64,000 nucleotides of DNA from Halovulum marinum. Its GTDB lineage: Bacteria > Pseudomonadota > Alphaproteobacteria > Rhodobacterales > Rhodobacteraceae. The stretch is from positions 1 to 64,000 of the forward strand of contig NZ_WIND01000006.1 of assembly GCF_009697225.1 (NCBI RefSeq). Direction: 5' to 3'. The translations under genes and the position numbers were made by a program. This document shows positions 37,677-46,694 of the stretch, piece after piece. Below the pieces are notes generated by a model. The model worked only from the letters and a program-made list of their open reading frames with translations, did not search any database and had not been told where the DNA came from. Position 1 is the first letter of the stretch, and the number at the start of each line of letters is the position of its first letter.

Positions 37677-38195
37677 CTAGTAGATGTACCGGATCCGGTC
37701 GGTCCAGTACCGCTCCAGCCGGCGGAAGGCGTCGTTCAATTCGCCCACGGAGACGTTTCCCAGCCGCGACTGCGCGCGCAGTTCCTCGGCCTGGTCGCGG
37801 AACAGCTCGCCGACGATGCTGGAGATCTTCCGTCCCTTGTCGGTCAGCCGGATGCGCACCGCGCGCCGGTCGATGTGGCACTTCTCGTGATGCATGTACC
37901 CCGCCTCGACCAGCTTCTTCAGGTTGTAGGAGACGTTCGAGCCCTGATAGTAGCCGCGCGATTTCAGCTCGCCCGCCGTGACCTCGTTGTCGCCGACGTT
38001 GAAGATCAGCAGCGCCTGCACCGCGTTGATGTCGAGGATCGCAAGCCGTTCGAACTCGTCCTTGACGACATCCAGCAGAAGCCGATGCAAACGCTCGATT
38101 ATCGCCAGAAGCTCCAGGTATTGCGGCATGTAGCCGGCACCTTCGGCGTCGGCCTGCGGCGAGTTGGTCTTGGGTAGCGCGTTCATGGGCAACAT
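37677..38195 (-). CDS. MarR family transcriptional regulator
   Basis: A 172-residue winged-helix regulator close to LdtR/PetP-type alphaproteobacterial MarR proteins. The HTH region reads VTAGELKSRGYYQGSNVSYN and is followed by KLVEAGYMHHE, and the wing by DRRAVRIRLTDKGRKI. An ATG at 38195 or 38186 is taken as start because the upstream frame to 38243 crosses an inverted repeat that looks like its operator. It stands alone, with 84 bp to sdhE on the other side. PetP-type proteins influence photosynthesis or envelope genes; the target here is unknown. Confidence 0.85.
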   Translation of the reverse strand: MLPMNALPKTNSPQADAEGAGYMPQYLELLAIIERLHRLLLDVVKDEFERLAILDINAVQALLIFNVGDNEVTAGELKSRGYYQGSNVSYNLKKLVEAGYMHHEKCHIDRRAVRIRLTDKGRKISSIVGELFRDQAEELRAQSRLGNVSVGELNDAFRRLERYWTDRIRYIY

Positions 38196-38202
38196 CCGTG
38201 TC

Positions 38203-38224
38203 TTCGGGAGAGGTTCTTCCCGAA
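38203..38224. promoter_or_regulatory. Inverted repeat upstream of MarR gene
   Basis: TTCGGGA and TCCCGAA are 7-bp perfect arms with an 8-bp spacer, beginning 8 bp upstream of the proposed MarR start. It could be an autoregulatory operator or a small hairpin in the leader. If translation began at 38243 instead, it would lie inside the coding region. Confidence 0.5.
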
Positions 38225-38269
38225 ACTTCACGAATACCGACAATATCCGGTTAATGCCGTCGAATCGCG

Positions 38270-38536
38270 TCAGCCGATGCCGTGAAAGCGCCGGACGGGC
38301 TCCAGCACCGCCGCCAGCGCGGCGGGCGCGGGGCTCTGCCCGGTGATCCAGGCATAGAGATCCTGGTCGTTCTCGACCAGCAGCGCCTCGAAGGCGGCAA
38401 GCTGGTCCGCGGTCATGTCCTGGATGCGGGCGTCGGCGTAGGGGCCCAGAATCAGGTCCATTTCCCTGGTGCCGCGGCGCCAGCAGCGCAGCAGCAGCCG
38501 CTTCCGGTGCGGCGGCAGGTCGGGGGCGGCTCTCAT
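38270..38536 (-). CDS. sdhE: FAD assembly factor SdhE
   Basis: An 88-residue SdhE/SDH5 family protein that helps attach FAD to succinate dehydrogenase. The family signature R-G-x-x-E is seen as RRGTREMDLILGPYADA near residues 20-36, followed by a helical bundle ending in the ENDQDLYAWITGQ segment. It starts one base after the stop of the XRE gene, so the two are coupled. sdh genes are not in the window. Confidence 0.9.
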   Translation of the reverse strand: MRAAPDLPPHRKRLLLRCWRRGTREMDLILGPYADARIQDMTADQLAAFEALLVENDQDLYAWITGQSPAPAALAAVLEPVRRFHGIG

Positions 38537-38537
38537 G

Positions 38538-38936
38538 TCACTCTCGCAGCAGCCCGATCAGCCGCCGCTCCAGGCGCAGCGTGCGGTTGGCCAGATCGGT
38601 CTGCAGCGCGCGCAGCTCGCGCAGTTCGGCGACGATGTCGCGCAGGTCCGGCGGCGCGGCGCCGTCGTCGCGGACGCTCACGCCCGGGCCCTCGCCGCTC
38701 ATCAGCCAGACGATCGACACGTTCAGCACCCCGGCCAGCATCTGCAGCTTGTTGGCCCGCGGCTCGGCGCGGTCTTCCTCCCAGTTCTGCAGGGTCTGGG
38801 TCTTGATGCCCAGCCGGCGGGCCAGCTGGGCCTGGTTCATGCCCATCATCTCGCGCGCGGCGACGATGCGGTCGCCGAAGGTCGCGGCCTGGTCGGAATA
38901 GTCCTGTTCGGCGGCGGTGTGGTCGGCTTCGGACAA
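38538..38936 (-). CDS. XRE-family DNA-binding protein
   Basis: A 132-residue cytoplasmic protein with a Cro/CI HTH at residues about 20-75: MNQAQLARRLGIKTQTLQNW and EEDRAEPR fit the pattern well. A short acidic linker and a C-terminal leucine-rich helix (LRELRALQTDLANRTLRLER) follow, which may dimerise. It has a housekeeping-type context (coupled to sdhE) and GC-rich coding, so it is probably not phage-derived. Targets unknown. Confidence 0.82.
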   Translation of the reverse strand: MSEADHTAAEQDYSDQAATFGDRIVAAREMMGMNQAQLARRLGIKTQTLQNWEEDRAEPRANKLQMLAGVLNVSIVWLMSGEGPGVSVRDDGAAPPDLRDIVAELRELRALQTDLANRTLRLERRLIGLLRE

Positions 38937-39097
38937 CGGCTCCTCCTTCGGAAGGTCTGATCCCGCTTAGCGCGGCGGCGCGGGTCCGGCGCATCCGCCT
39001 CCGACCTGCAAGCGCGCGTTCGCGTCACGCGGCGGCCGTGGCCGCAAAATGCCGATGGCCCCGCGGGCGGGGCCATCGAAGTTCACCGGCCCGAGGC

Positions 39098-40432
39098 TCA
39101 GGCGTCGTCGTCCAGCGCCTCGACGGCCTTCTGCAGCTCGTTCTTGGTCACGGTCTTCTCGGTCACCTTGGCCTGCTCGACGATGTGGTCGACGACCTTG
39201 TCCTCGAAGATCGGCGCGCGCAGCTGCTGCTGGGCGCCGGGGTTCTTCTGGATGAACTCGAAGAAGGCGCGCTCCTGGCCCGGGTACTGACGGGCCTGGG
39301 CCATCATCGCCTGCTGCATCTCGGCGTCGCTGACGTTGATCTCGGCCCTGTTGCCGACATCCGCCAGCAGCAGGCCGAGACGCACGCGGCGCTCGGCCAG
39401 CCGGTTGTGCTCTTCGGTGGGCTCGATTTCCGGGTGGTCGTGGCCCTGGTGATCGGGGTTGTCCTCGTGCCACAGCTGGTGCGCGATCTGTTTCGCCTCG
39501 GTCTCGACCAGGCTCGGCGGCAGGTCGAAGTCGAACTGCTCGTCCAGTTTGTCCATCAGGTTGCGCTTGAGCACCTGGCGGGCGGCGCCGGCGTATTCGT
39601 CGGCCAGACGCTCGCGCACCTGCGCCTTCAGCGCCTCGAGATCGTCCATGCCGAAGCGCTTGGCCAGCTCGTCATCGATCGGCGCCGGCTTCGGCTCCTT
39701 GACGTCCTTGATCCTGCACTCGAACACCGCCTGCTTCCCGGCCAGCGCCTCGGCCTGGTATTCCGCGGGGAACGAGACCTCGACGTTGCGCTCCTCGCCG
39801 GCCTTCGCGCCCTGAAGCTGCTCCTCGAAGCCGGGGATGAAGCTGTTCGAGCCCAGCACCAGCGGATAGTCCTCGGCCGAGCCGCCGTCGAACGGCTCGC
39901 CGTCGATCTTGCCGACGAAGTCGATCACCACCTGGTCGCCGTCCTGCGCCGCATCGCCCTCGGCGCGCGACTCGAAGTGATTGGCCGAGTTCGCCAGGTT
40001 GTCCAGCGCCTCGGACACCGATGCGTCGTCGATCTCGGCGACCAGCTTCTCCAGCTCGATGCCCGAGAAATCGGCCTCGGGTACCTCGGGCAGCGCCTCG
40101 TAGCTCAGCGCGACCTCGACGTCCTGGCCCTCTTCCCACTCGTCGTTGGTCATCTTGACGTCGGGCTGCATCGCCGGACGGTCGCCGGTCTGCTCGAAAT
40201 GCTCGCGCATGGCCTCGTCGATGCTTTCCTGCATCGCCTCGCCCAGAACCGACTTGCCGAACATCTTCTTCATCAGCGCGGCCGGGGCCTTGCCCTTGCG
40301 GAAGCCCTTCATCTGGAAGTTCTTGCGCGCCTCTTCCAGCTTGGCGTTGACCTTCTGGTCCAGCTCCTGCGCGGTCAGCGTGATCGCGTAGGCCCGCTTC
40401 AGTCCTTCGTTCTGGGTCTCGGTGACCTGCAT
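39098..40432 (-). CDS. tig: Trigger factor
   Basis: A 444-residue ribosome-associated chaperone and prolyl isomerase. The N-terminal ribosome-binding domain includes [19 protein letters not shown] (the GFRKGK signature near residues 42-50). The FKBP domain is marked by [21 protein letters not shown] long helical C-domain with a His/Glu-rich insert ([14 protein letters not shown]) follows. The start at 40432 (MQVTET) is preferred to an upstream ATG whose extension covers the adjacent tRNA gene. Confidence 0.96.
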   Translation of the reverse strand: MQVTETQNEGLKRAYAITLTAQELDQKVNAKLEEARKNFQMKGFRKGKAPAALMKKMFGKSVLGEAMQESIDEAMREHFEQTGDRPAMQPDVKMTNDEWEEGQDVEVALSYEALPEVPEADFSGIELEKLVAEIDDASVSEALDNLANSANHFESRAEGDAAQDGDQVVIDFVGKIDGEPFDGGSAEDYPLVLGSNSFIPGFEEQLQGAKAGEERNVEVSFPAEYQAEALAGKQAVFECRIKDVKEPKPAPIDDELAKRFGMDDLEALKAQVRERLADEYAGAARQVLKRNLMDKLDEQFDFDLPPSLVETEAKQIAHQLWHEDNPDHQGHDHPEIEPTEEHNRLAERRVRLGLLLADVGNRAEINVSDAEMQQAMMAQARQYPGQERAFFEFIQKNPGAQQQLRAPIFEDKVVDHIVEQAKVTEKTVTKNELQKAVEALDDDA

Positions 40433-40477
40433 CCGTCCGTCGTCCTTATTGCCGTGTTGCCGCCCGCCGCCGGCGCC

Positions 40478-40562
<85 letters not shown>

Positions 40563-40665
40563 ATCACCGGCGTCCGGGCGCCGGGCGTCCCGAAATCCCG
40601 CGCCTTCTAGCAAAGCGATCCGGCGGGGGCGAGCAGAAATTTCACCGTCGAGGGTCGCACCCCGG

Positions 40666-40709
40666 CGAAGCCCGCGTCAACCGGATCCGAAGCCCGCGTC
40701 AACCGGATC
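40666..40709. repeat. 22-bp perfect tandem duplication at the nnr stop
   Basis: Two identical 22-bp units, beginning CGAAGCCCGCG and ending CAACCGGATC, lie head to tail. The second contains the stop codon of the NAD(P)HX repair gene (40699-40701) and the first contains the same stop in the same relative place. It looks like a recent slippage duplication of the gene's 3' end, with no effect on the protein. Confidence 0.9.
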
Positions 40710-42333
40710 GCGCCCGGCCCGCTCCGCCGACGCCAAGCTCGTGCAACACCCGAGGCAGCTGCTCGGGCAGGTCCTCGGAGATCAGGCCGGGGCCGAAGCT
40801 GCGCGCGCATTCGACATGCAGCCAGGCGGCGGTCTCGGCGGCGGACATCGGAGAGAAGCCGCGGGCGAGCAGGCCGGTGATGAAGCCGGCCAGCACGTCG
40901 CCGGCGCCGGCGGTCGCCAGCCAGGGGGCGGCGCGGTCGTAATGGGCGGAGCTGATCGCGGCGCGGCCGGTCTGGTCGGCGATGACGGTATCGGCGCCCT
41001 TGTAGAGCACGGTGCAGCCGGCGCGGGCGGCGGCCTCGCGCGTGGCGTCGACCTTCGAGAAGGCGGGGCCCCTGGTGGCGGGCTGGCTGAGCTTTTCGGC
41101 GATGTCGGGGAACAGGCGGGCGAACTCGCCGGCATGGGGGGTGAGGACGCAGCGCTCGTGCAGGGCGGCGAAAAGGGTGCCGGGATCGCCCGCGTAGGCG
41201 GTGAGCGCGTCGGCGTCGAGGACGGTGGCGCGGTTGCCGGCGAGGGCGGCGAGGGTCATGGCGCGGGTCGCCTCGCCGCCGCCATGGCCGGGGCCGATCA
41301 GCAGGGCGGCGAGGCGGGGGTCCTGGAGCGCGGCGGTCAGGGCGTCGACATCGCCCATGGGGCGCAACATGATGGCGTTCAGTTGGGCGGCGTTCTCGAT
41401 CACGGCGGCGGGCGGGCAGCCGAGGGTGACGAGGCCGGCGCCGATGCGCAGGGCACCCCGCGCGGCCATGCGCGCGGCGCCGCCCTTGCCGACGCCGCCG
41501 GCGAGGATCAGGGCGTGGCCGTGGGTGTATTTGTGGGTATTGAAAGTCTTCGCGAGATAATCGCGCGCGTTGGATGGCTCGGAGACCGACGGCGGGACCA
41601 TCGTGACAGCTGCTGTCCTGTCGAACCTGCCCGGCCTTCCCGGGTCCCGTACTCGTCCGATTTCGCGCATTGCCTTCAGTCGATCCAGACCGATCGGGAC
41701 GGTGCGAAGGCGCTGGCAGATCTGCGGTCCGTCGGCCAATCGGTGACCGATTTTCTCGAATTCGAATGTCACCGTCAGCGCGGTGTCGAGAAAGTGATCG
41801 CGCTGGTCTTTCGGCACACGGAAGCGGCCGCTGTCGAGGCATAGCCCCGATGGACAATCCACAGCGACGCAGTTTTCACCGCGAATGGCCTGTGCGCATC
41901 GAAGCGCCTCGGCATCGGCAAGGTCGCGCTGCAAGCCGGCGCCGAACAGCGCATCCACGCGGATCTCGGCATAACCGTCAAATCCGTCCAGATCGGCGCT
42001 CGGCCTCACCTCCCCCATCTCCCGCCACCGCCGACAGTTCTCGGCGGCATCCGGCGGCAGCCTGGCCTCGTCGCCGTAGAGGAACACCTCCACCTTCCAG
42101 CCGCGCCATGTCAGCAGCCGCGCCACCACGAAGCCGTCGCCGCCATTGTTGCCCGGCCCGCACAGCACCACCGCCCGGTGCGGGGCCGTGGCCAGTTCGG
42201 GGCGCCAGTCCAGCATCGCCTCGACCACGCCGCGGCCGGCGCGCTCCATCAGCTCCAGCCCGGTGACGGCCCCGCTGTCGATCGCAGCCTTCTCGATGGC
42301 CCGCATCTGGGCGGCGGTCAGCAGCTCGCTCAT
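40699..42333 (-). CDS. nnr: Bifunctional NAD(P)HX epimerase/dehydratase
   Basis: A 544-residue two-domain repair enzyme for hydrated NADH and NADPH. The N-terminal YjeF_N epimerase domain (to about residue 225) has ELMERAGRGVVEA and VVLCGPGNNGGDGFVVARLL; the C-terminal ribokinase-like dehydratase domain has HALILAGGVGKGGA, LLIGPGHGG and ATAGAGDVLAGF. Both domains look intact. It ends beside tRNA-Leu and is divergent from glnB. Confidence 0.94.
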   Translation of the reverse strand: MSELLTAAQMRAIEKAAIDSGAVTGLELMERAGRGVVEAMLDWRPELATAPHRAVVLCGPGNNGGDGFVVARLLTWRGWKVEVFLYGDEARLPPDAAENCRRWREMGEVRPSADLDGFDGYAEIRVDALFGAGLQRDLADAEALRCAQAIRGENCVAVDCPSGLCLDSGRFRVPKDQRDHFLDTALTVTFEFEKIGHRLADGPQICQRLRTVPIGLDRLKAMREIGRVRDPGRPGRFDRTAAVTMVPPSVSEPSNARDYLAKTFNTHKYTHGHALILAGGVGKGGAARMAARGALRIGAGLVTLGCPPAAVIENAAQLNAIMLRPMGDVDALTAALQDPRLAALLIGPGHGGGEATRAMTLAALAGNRATVLDADALTAYAGDPGTLFAALHERCVLTPHAGEFARLFPDIAEKLSQPATRGPAFSKVDATREAAARAGCTVLYKGADTVIADQTGRAAISSAHYDRAAPWLATAGAGDVLAGFITGLLARGFSPMSAAETAAWLHVECARSFGPGLISEDLPEQLPRVLHELGVGGAGRARSG

Positions 42334-42440
42334 CGCTTTACCTTTTCACCCAGCCCACCGGTTGGGCAATCTGCACAAATAATGGGCAAGATCCCGCAAA
42401 TCCTGCTGACGCCCCGCCTCGCCCCATGCTACCGGTTTGA

Positions 42441-42857
<417 letters not shown>

Positions 42858-42906
42858 CGCCCCTCCCCCCAATCCAAGCCCAGATCCAAGACCAGGGAAG
42901 ACACCG

Positions 42907-44316
42907 ATGAGCGACACCGAAAAGTTTCTCAAGACGATCAAGGACGAGGAGGTCGAGTACATCGACGTCCGTTTCACCGACCCGCGCGGCAAGCTGCAGC
43001 ACGTCACGGTGATCAACGACCTGGTCGACGAGGACTTCATGTCCGAAGGCTTCATGTTCGACGGCTCGTCGATCGCCGGCTGGAAGTCGATCGACAAGTC
43101 CGACATGAAGCTGATGCCCGACGCATCGTCCGCCTACATGGACCCGTTCTTCGCGGAAAAGACGCTCTGCGTGCACTGCGACGTGCTGGAGCCGGACACC
43201 AACGAGGCCTACGAGCGCGACCCGCGCACCACCGCCAAGAAGGCCGAGGCCTATCTGAAGTCCTCGGGCGTCGGCGACCAGTCGTTCTGGGGCCCCGAGG
43301 CCGAATTCTTCATCTTCGATCACGTCCGCTACTCGGTCTCGATGGAGAAGGTCGGCTACGAGGTCGATGCGCATGACGCCGCCTGGAACACCGACACCGA
43401 GTACGAGATGGGCAACATGGCCCACCGTCCGGGCGTCAAGGGCGGCTACTTCCCGGTGCCCCCGGTGGATGCCGCGCAGGATCTGCGCTCGGAAATGCTG
43501 TCGACCATGAAGCGGATCGGCATGAAGGTCGACAAGCACCACCACGAGGTGGCGTCGTGCCAGCACGAGCTGGGGCTGATCTTCGGCACGCTGACCGAGC
43601 AGGCCGACAACCTGCAGAAGTACAAGTACGTCATCCACCAGGTCGCGCAGGCCTACGGCAAGTCGGCAACCTTCATGCCCAAGCCGATCGCCGGCGACAA
43701 CGGCACCGGGATGCACGTCAACCAGTCGATCTGGAAGGACGGCAAGCCGCTGTTCGCCGGCGACAAGTACGCCGACCTGAGCGACGAGGCGCTGTGGTAC
43801 ATCGGCGGCGTGCTGAAGCACGCCAAGGCGCTGAACGCGTTCACCAACCCGTCGACGAACTCGTACAAGCGGCTGATCCCGGGCTTCGAGGCGCCGGTCC
43901 TGCTGGCCTATTCGGCGCGCAACCGCTCGGCCTCGGTGCGCATTCCGTGGACCGAAAGCCCGAAGGCGAAACGCGTCGAGACCCGGTTCCCGGATCCGTC
44001 GGCCAACCCCTACCTGGCGTTCTCGGCGCTGCTGCTGGCGGGCCTGGACGGGATCAAGAACAAGATCAACCCGGGCGACGCGGCGGACAAGGACCTGTAC
44101 GACCTGCCGCCCGAGGAACTGGCCGGCATCCCGACCGTCTGCGGCTCGCTGCGCGAGGCGCTGGAAAGCCTGGAGGCCGACAGCGAGTTCCTGACCGCCG
44201 GCGGCGTGTTCACCATGGACCAGATCCAGGGCTATTCGGAACTCAAGTGGGAAGAGGTGTACGCCTACGAGCACACCCCGCACCCGGTCGAGTTCAAGAT
44301 GTACTACAGCTGCTGA
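42907..44316 (+). CDS. glnA: Glutamine synthetase type I
   Basis: A 469-residue dodecameric GSI enzyme that makes glutamine from glutamate, ammonia and ATP. Visible are [31 protein letters not shown], the [23 protein letters not shown]-binding block and NRSASVRIP. The adenylylation site is Tyr398 in DLYDLPPEE, so it is under GlnE control. Full length; a strong hairpin follows 20 bp after the stop. Confidence 0.97.
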   Translation: MSDTEKFLKTIKDEEVEYIDVRFTDPRGKLQHVTVINDLVDEDFMSEGFMFDGSSIAGWKSIDKSDMKLMPDASSAYMDPFFAEKTLCVHCDVLEPDTNEAYERDPRTTAKKAEAYLKSSGVGDQSFWGPEAEFFIFDHVRYSVSMEKVGYEVDAHDAAWNTDTEYEMGNMAHRPGVKGGYFPVPPVDAAQDLRSEMLSTMKRIGMKVDKHHHEVASCQHELGLIFGTLTEQADNLQKYKYVIHQVAQAYGKSATFMPKPIAGDNGTGMHVNQSIWKDGKPLFAGDKYADLSDEALWYIGGVLKHAKALNAFTNPSTNSYKRLIPGFEAPVLLAYSARNRSASVRIPWTESPKAKRVETRFPDPSANPYLAFSALLLAGLDGIKNKINPGDAADKDLYDLPPEELAGIPTVCGSLREALESLEADSEFLTAGGVFTMDQIQGYSELKWEEVYAYEHTPHPVEFKMYYSC

Positions 44317-44335
44317 CCCGCGGTCAGCGCGCCGA

Positions 44336-44358
44336 CGCTGGCCGCCCCGCGGCCAGCG
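44336..44358 (+). terminator. Hairpin after glnA
   Basis: Ten-bp perfect arms CGCTGGCCGC/GCGGCCAGCG with a CCC loop lie 20 bp after the glnA stop. No T-run follows, so termination would have to be helped by other means; GC-rich alphaproteobacteria often have such hairpins. Confidence 0.55.
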
Positions 44359-44383
44359 CCATCCTTCGGGCGCGGCAGCGCGC

Positions 44384-44431
44384 ACGGCAATACTCGCGGC
44401 AGTACGCACGGCAATACGCACGACAGTACGC
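44384..44431. repeat. Four-unit 12-bp tandem repeat in the glnA downstream gap
   Basis: Units of the form RCGRCARTACKC (ACGGCAATACTC, GCGGCAGTACGC, ACGGCAATACGC, ACGACAGTACGC) alternate between two variants, suggesting that a 24-bp pair was duplicated. The rest of the 384-bp gap (44317-44700) between glnA and the next gene holds only the hairpin at 44336 and no convincing frame. The repeat is too short and regular for CRISPR. Confidence 0.85.
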
Positions 44432-44700
44432 GCACGGGCGCGGCCGGGCCTCCGGCGCGGACAATTATCCGCCGGCCCGTTGCCACCGGCCGGGGTCCGG
44501 AACCGACCGGCCGATCGCCAGCCCGCCCCGGCGGCGGCCTTACCGCCGCCCAGAGGCGGGCATTCCGACAATTTTCACAGTCCCTTGCGCCCCGGGCTTG
44601 CCACGCACGCCGATCCGGCGGATCATGGTCCGGTCGGATGGCGGCGCGGCCGCCGTTCGCGATTGGGGCAGATCGACAGTGATTCAGGGCGGCAACGCCC

Positions 44701-45996
44701 ATGGCGGGGGCCGAAGTGCCGCCGCCGACCGGCGCGCGCGCCGGCAGTGCAGTGGGTATCCGCAGTACGCGGGGGACGGTGGTTTTGTTACACGGTCGGA
44801 CCGGGCCAGGACAAGTCGGTCGCGCGGAGCGGATCCTGCCCCGCGGACTCGACCGATGGCGCGCCGATAGACGCGGGCCCAGGTGGCTGCGCGGCGCCGG
44901 ATACTGGTCGCTGGCGCTGATCATCCCGATCGCGCTGCTGGCCGAAGTTCTGTCGCCGGCCCCGCCCCGCACCGCGCAGAACGGCCAGACCACCCGGCTG
45001 GTGCGCGACATCATCGCCGCCGCGCAGATCGACACCACGCAGAACGACACCACGCAGAACGACACCGCGCAGATCGACGCCACGCAGATCGGCGCCACGC
45101 AGATTGACGCCGTGCCGCCCGCGCCGGTGATCGACGCGGCTCCGGCTACCGGTGCGCCCGCGACGGACGAAGTGCGGGATATCGCACAGACCCGGTCCGG
45201 CGCGCCGGCCGACCGTCCGCCGCGCCAGACCGCCTACCGGCAAGCGCCCGACGTGCTGCCGCGCCCGCCCGGGGCCGAGACCGCGGCCCGCGCCGCGCAG
45301 CGCAAGGCGCCCGAAGCGCCGCGCGCGGACCGTGCGCTGCCACAGGCCGACCGGGCCTACCCGCCATCCGACGGGCCGGCCGAGCGCCCCAGGATCGCCG
45401 ACGCGCTGTCGGCGCCGGTGGGACTGACGCGCAGCCGCGGCGACGCGCTGCCGCCGCGCCCGGCCGAGGGCCGTCCCGCGCTGGCAACGGCGTCCACGCT
45501 GGCCACCCCCGAGGCCGGGCCGCGGGCCGACCGCTCGCCCACGCTGCCCGTGTCCGAGGGCCGCGACCGCCGCGACCGCCGCGATGCGGAACCCCGCGCC
45601 GGAAAGACGGGCCGCAGCAGGCAGCTGCCGACCGTGAGCCCGGGGCCGGGCACCGGCCTCGCCGCGCTCGACCGGCCCGCGGCGGGCATGAGCGGGACGC
45701 GGGTGGCGGTGCATGTGCCCTACGACGCCGACGTCGATTTCGGGCGCGCGGTGGCCGGCTACCTGATGACGGACGGGCTGGACGTGTTCGCGGTGCGCAC
45801 CTTCCGCTTCGGCCTTGGGGCGCCGAACGTGCGCTTCTTCCACGCCTCGGACCGGGCCGTCGCCGAACGCGTCGCACGGGTGCTGACCGCCTATGGCCTG
45901 GCCGCCGAGGCACGGGATTTCACCCATTACCGGCCGCCGCCGGAGCCGGGCCTGATCGAGGTATGGATCGCGCCGCCGCCCCGGTTCGGCCGCTAG
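44701..45996 (+). CDS. Membrane-anchored repeat protein with LytR_C-like end
   Basis: A 431-residue protein of no family that I can name with confidence. An Arg-rich cytoplasmic part (1-68) is followed by one membrane helix (YWSLALIIPIALLAEVL, about 68-84), a region of DTTQN/DATQI-type pentapeptide repeats (about 106-135) and a long Pro/Ala/Arg-rich disordered linker to about 335. The compact C-terminal domain (about 338-431) reads RVAVHVPYDADVDFGRAVAG, then VRFFHASDRAVAERVARVL. This end resembles LytR C-terminal or SPOR-like folds that act in the periplasm on peptidoglycan, which would fit a long spacer crossing the periplasm. The start could be later than 44701. Confidence 0.6.
   Translation: MAGAEVPPPTGARAGSAVGIRSTRGTVVLLHGRTGPGQVGRAERILPRGLDRWRADRRGPRWLRGAGYWSLALIIPIALLAEVLSPAPPRTAQNGQTTRLVRDIIAAAQIDTTQNDTTQNDTAQIDATQIGATQIDAVPPAPVIDAAPATGAPATDEVRDIAQTRSGAPADRPPRQTAYRQAPDVLPRPPGAETAARAAQRKAPEAPRADRALPQADRAYPPSDGPAERPRIADALSAPVGLTRSRGDALPPRPAEGRPALATASTLATPEAGPRADRSPTLPVSEGRDRRDRRDAEPRAGKTGRSRQLPTVSPGPGTGLAALDRPAAGMSGTRVAVHVPYDADVDFGRAVAGYLMTDGLDVFAVRTFRFGLGAPNVRFFHASDRAVAERVARVLTAYGLAAEARDFTHYRPPPEPGLIEVWIAPPPRFGR
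45016..45105 (+). repeat. 15-bp tandem repeat coding for pentapeptides
   Basis: Six 15-bp units (the pattern GACACCACGCAGAAC and variants) encode AAQI-DTTQN-DTTQN-DTAQI-DATQI-GATQI. Two neighbouring units are identical, showing recent duplication, and the period keeps the reading frame. It lies just outside the membrane helix of the host protein. Confidence 0.88.
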
Positions 45997-46000
45997 ATAA

Positions 46001-46309
46001 TCAGTCGCGCCCGCGGTCGCGGTCCGGCCGCCCGTCGTCGGGACGGTCGCCGCCCGGGCGGCGGTCCCGTACCCGGCGGCGCACGCTGTCGGGCAGCGGC
46101 GCATGCGCCTGCCCGGCGGTCCGCGCCGAGAGGTCGCGCGCCAGCCACTCCTCCAGTTCGACCAGATCGTTCGGCGGGGTCTGGCCCATCGCCCACATCT
46201 CGCGGATCGTCTCCTGCAGGCGCTCGTGCAGCACGTGCCGGTCGGTGGGCGTGCCGGCGATCTCCTCCAGCAGCGCGTAGGCGCTGGCCTTCAGCGATTC
46301 GAAACTCAT
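46001..46309 (-). CDS. Small hypothetical protein with charged tail
   Basis: A 102-residue protein with a helical N-terminal domain (MSFESLKASAYALLEEIAGT and ERLQETIREMWAMGQTPPND) and an Arg/Asp/Pro-rich tail. I do not recognise the family. It starts four bases after the DksA-type gene, so the two are probably co-transcribed; its stop lies next to that of the convergent repeat protein. The first 70 residues look conserved-type coding, the tail is probably disordered. Confidence 0.6.
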   Translation of the reverse strand: MSFESLKASAYALLEEIAGTPTDRHVLHERLQETIREMWAMGQTPPNDLVELEEWLARDLSARTAGQAHAPLPDSVRRRVRDRRPGGDRPDDGRPDRDRGRD

Positions 46310-46313
46310 CGGG

Positions 46314-46631
46314 TCACCTCGCGCAGTTGCGGCACAGCGGCGTGTGCGGCACCAGGTCCAGCCGCTCTTCCGAGATCGGCTCCTCGCAGTTCGCGCAGAT
46401 GCCGTAGGTGCCCTTGTCGATCCGGTCCAGCGCGGCGCGGATCATCTGGATCTCGTGCAGGCCGCCGCGGCCGATGCTTTCCATCACCTCGTCGCCCTCG
46501 CGCTCGGTGGCGCGGTCCTCGTCGTCCTTCGGCATCGGCTGGTCGAGCTCCTGCTCGATCCCGCGCAACTTCGCCTCCAGCTCGGCAAGGCGCGTCTCCA
46601 GCTGCTCGCGCCGCTTGTCGATATCGGTCAT
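46314..46631 (-). CDS. DksA/TraR C4-type zinc finger protein
   Basis: A 105-residue protein: a coiled-coil N-terminal half (RREQLETRLAELEAKLRGIE), then a C4 zinc finger with Cys in CANCEEP and CRNC spaced as in DksA/TraR proteins (residues about 79-103). It is shorter than E. coli DksA. Such proteins bind the RNA polymerase secondary channel and alter promoter use, sometimes with ppGpp. It is paired with the small gene downstream. The acidic tip residues typical of DksA cannot be judged reliably from the sequence. Confidence 0.88.
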   Translation of the reverse strand: MTDIDKRREQLETRLAELEAKLRGIEQELDQPMPKDDEDRATEREGDEVMESIGRGGLHEIQMIRAALDRIDKGTYGICANCEEPISEERLDLVPHTPLCRNCAR

Positions 46632-46694
46632 CGGCTCCTCCCTTTCGTCCAGATTGAACCAGATCGGGCCTCGCGCGCAAATTGTATCGCAAGC

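Noticed and set aside
44384-44431. Short tandem repeats as a possible CRISPR
   Set aside because: Units are 12 bp, directly adjacent, without spacers and without cas genes nearby.
44788-46104. Minus-strand frame of 438 residues with NLRGADLRGVDLRG-type pentapeptide pattern
   Set aside because: It is antisense to the repeat region of the plus-strand gene; the rest of the frame is Arg/Gly/Ala-rich and unlike any protein, while the plus strand has a membrane helix and a folded end.
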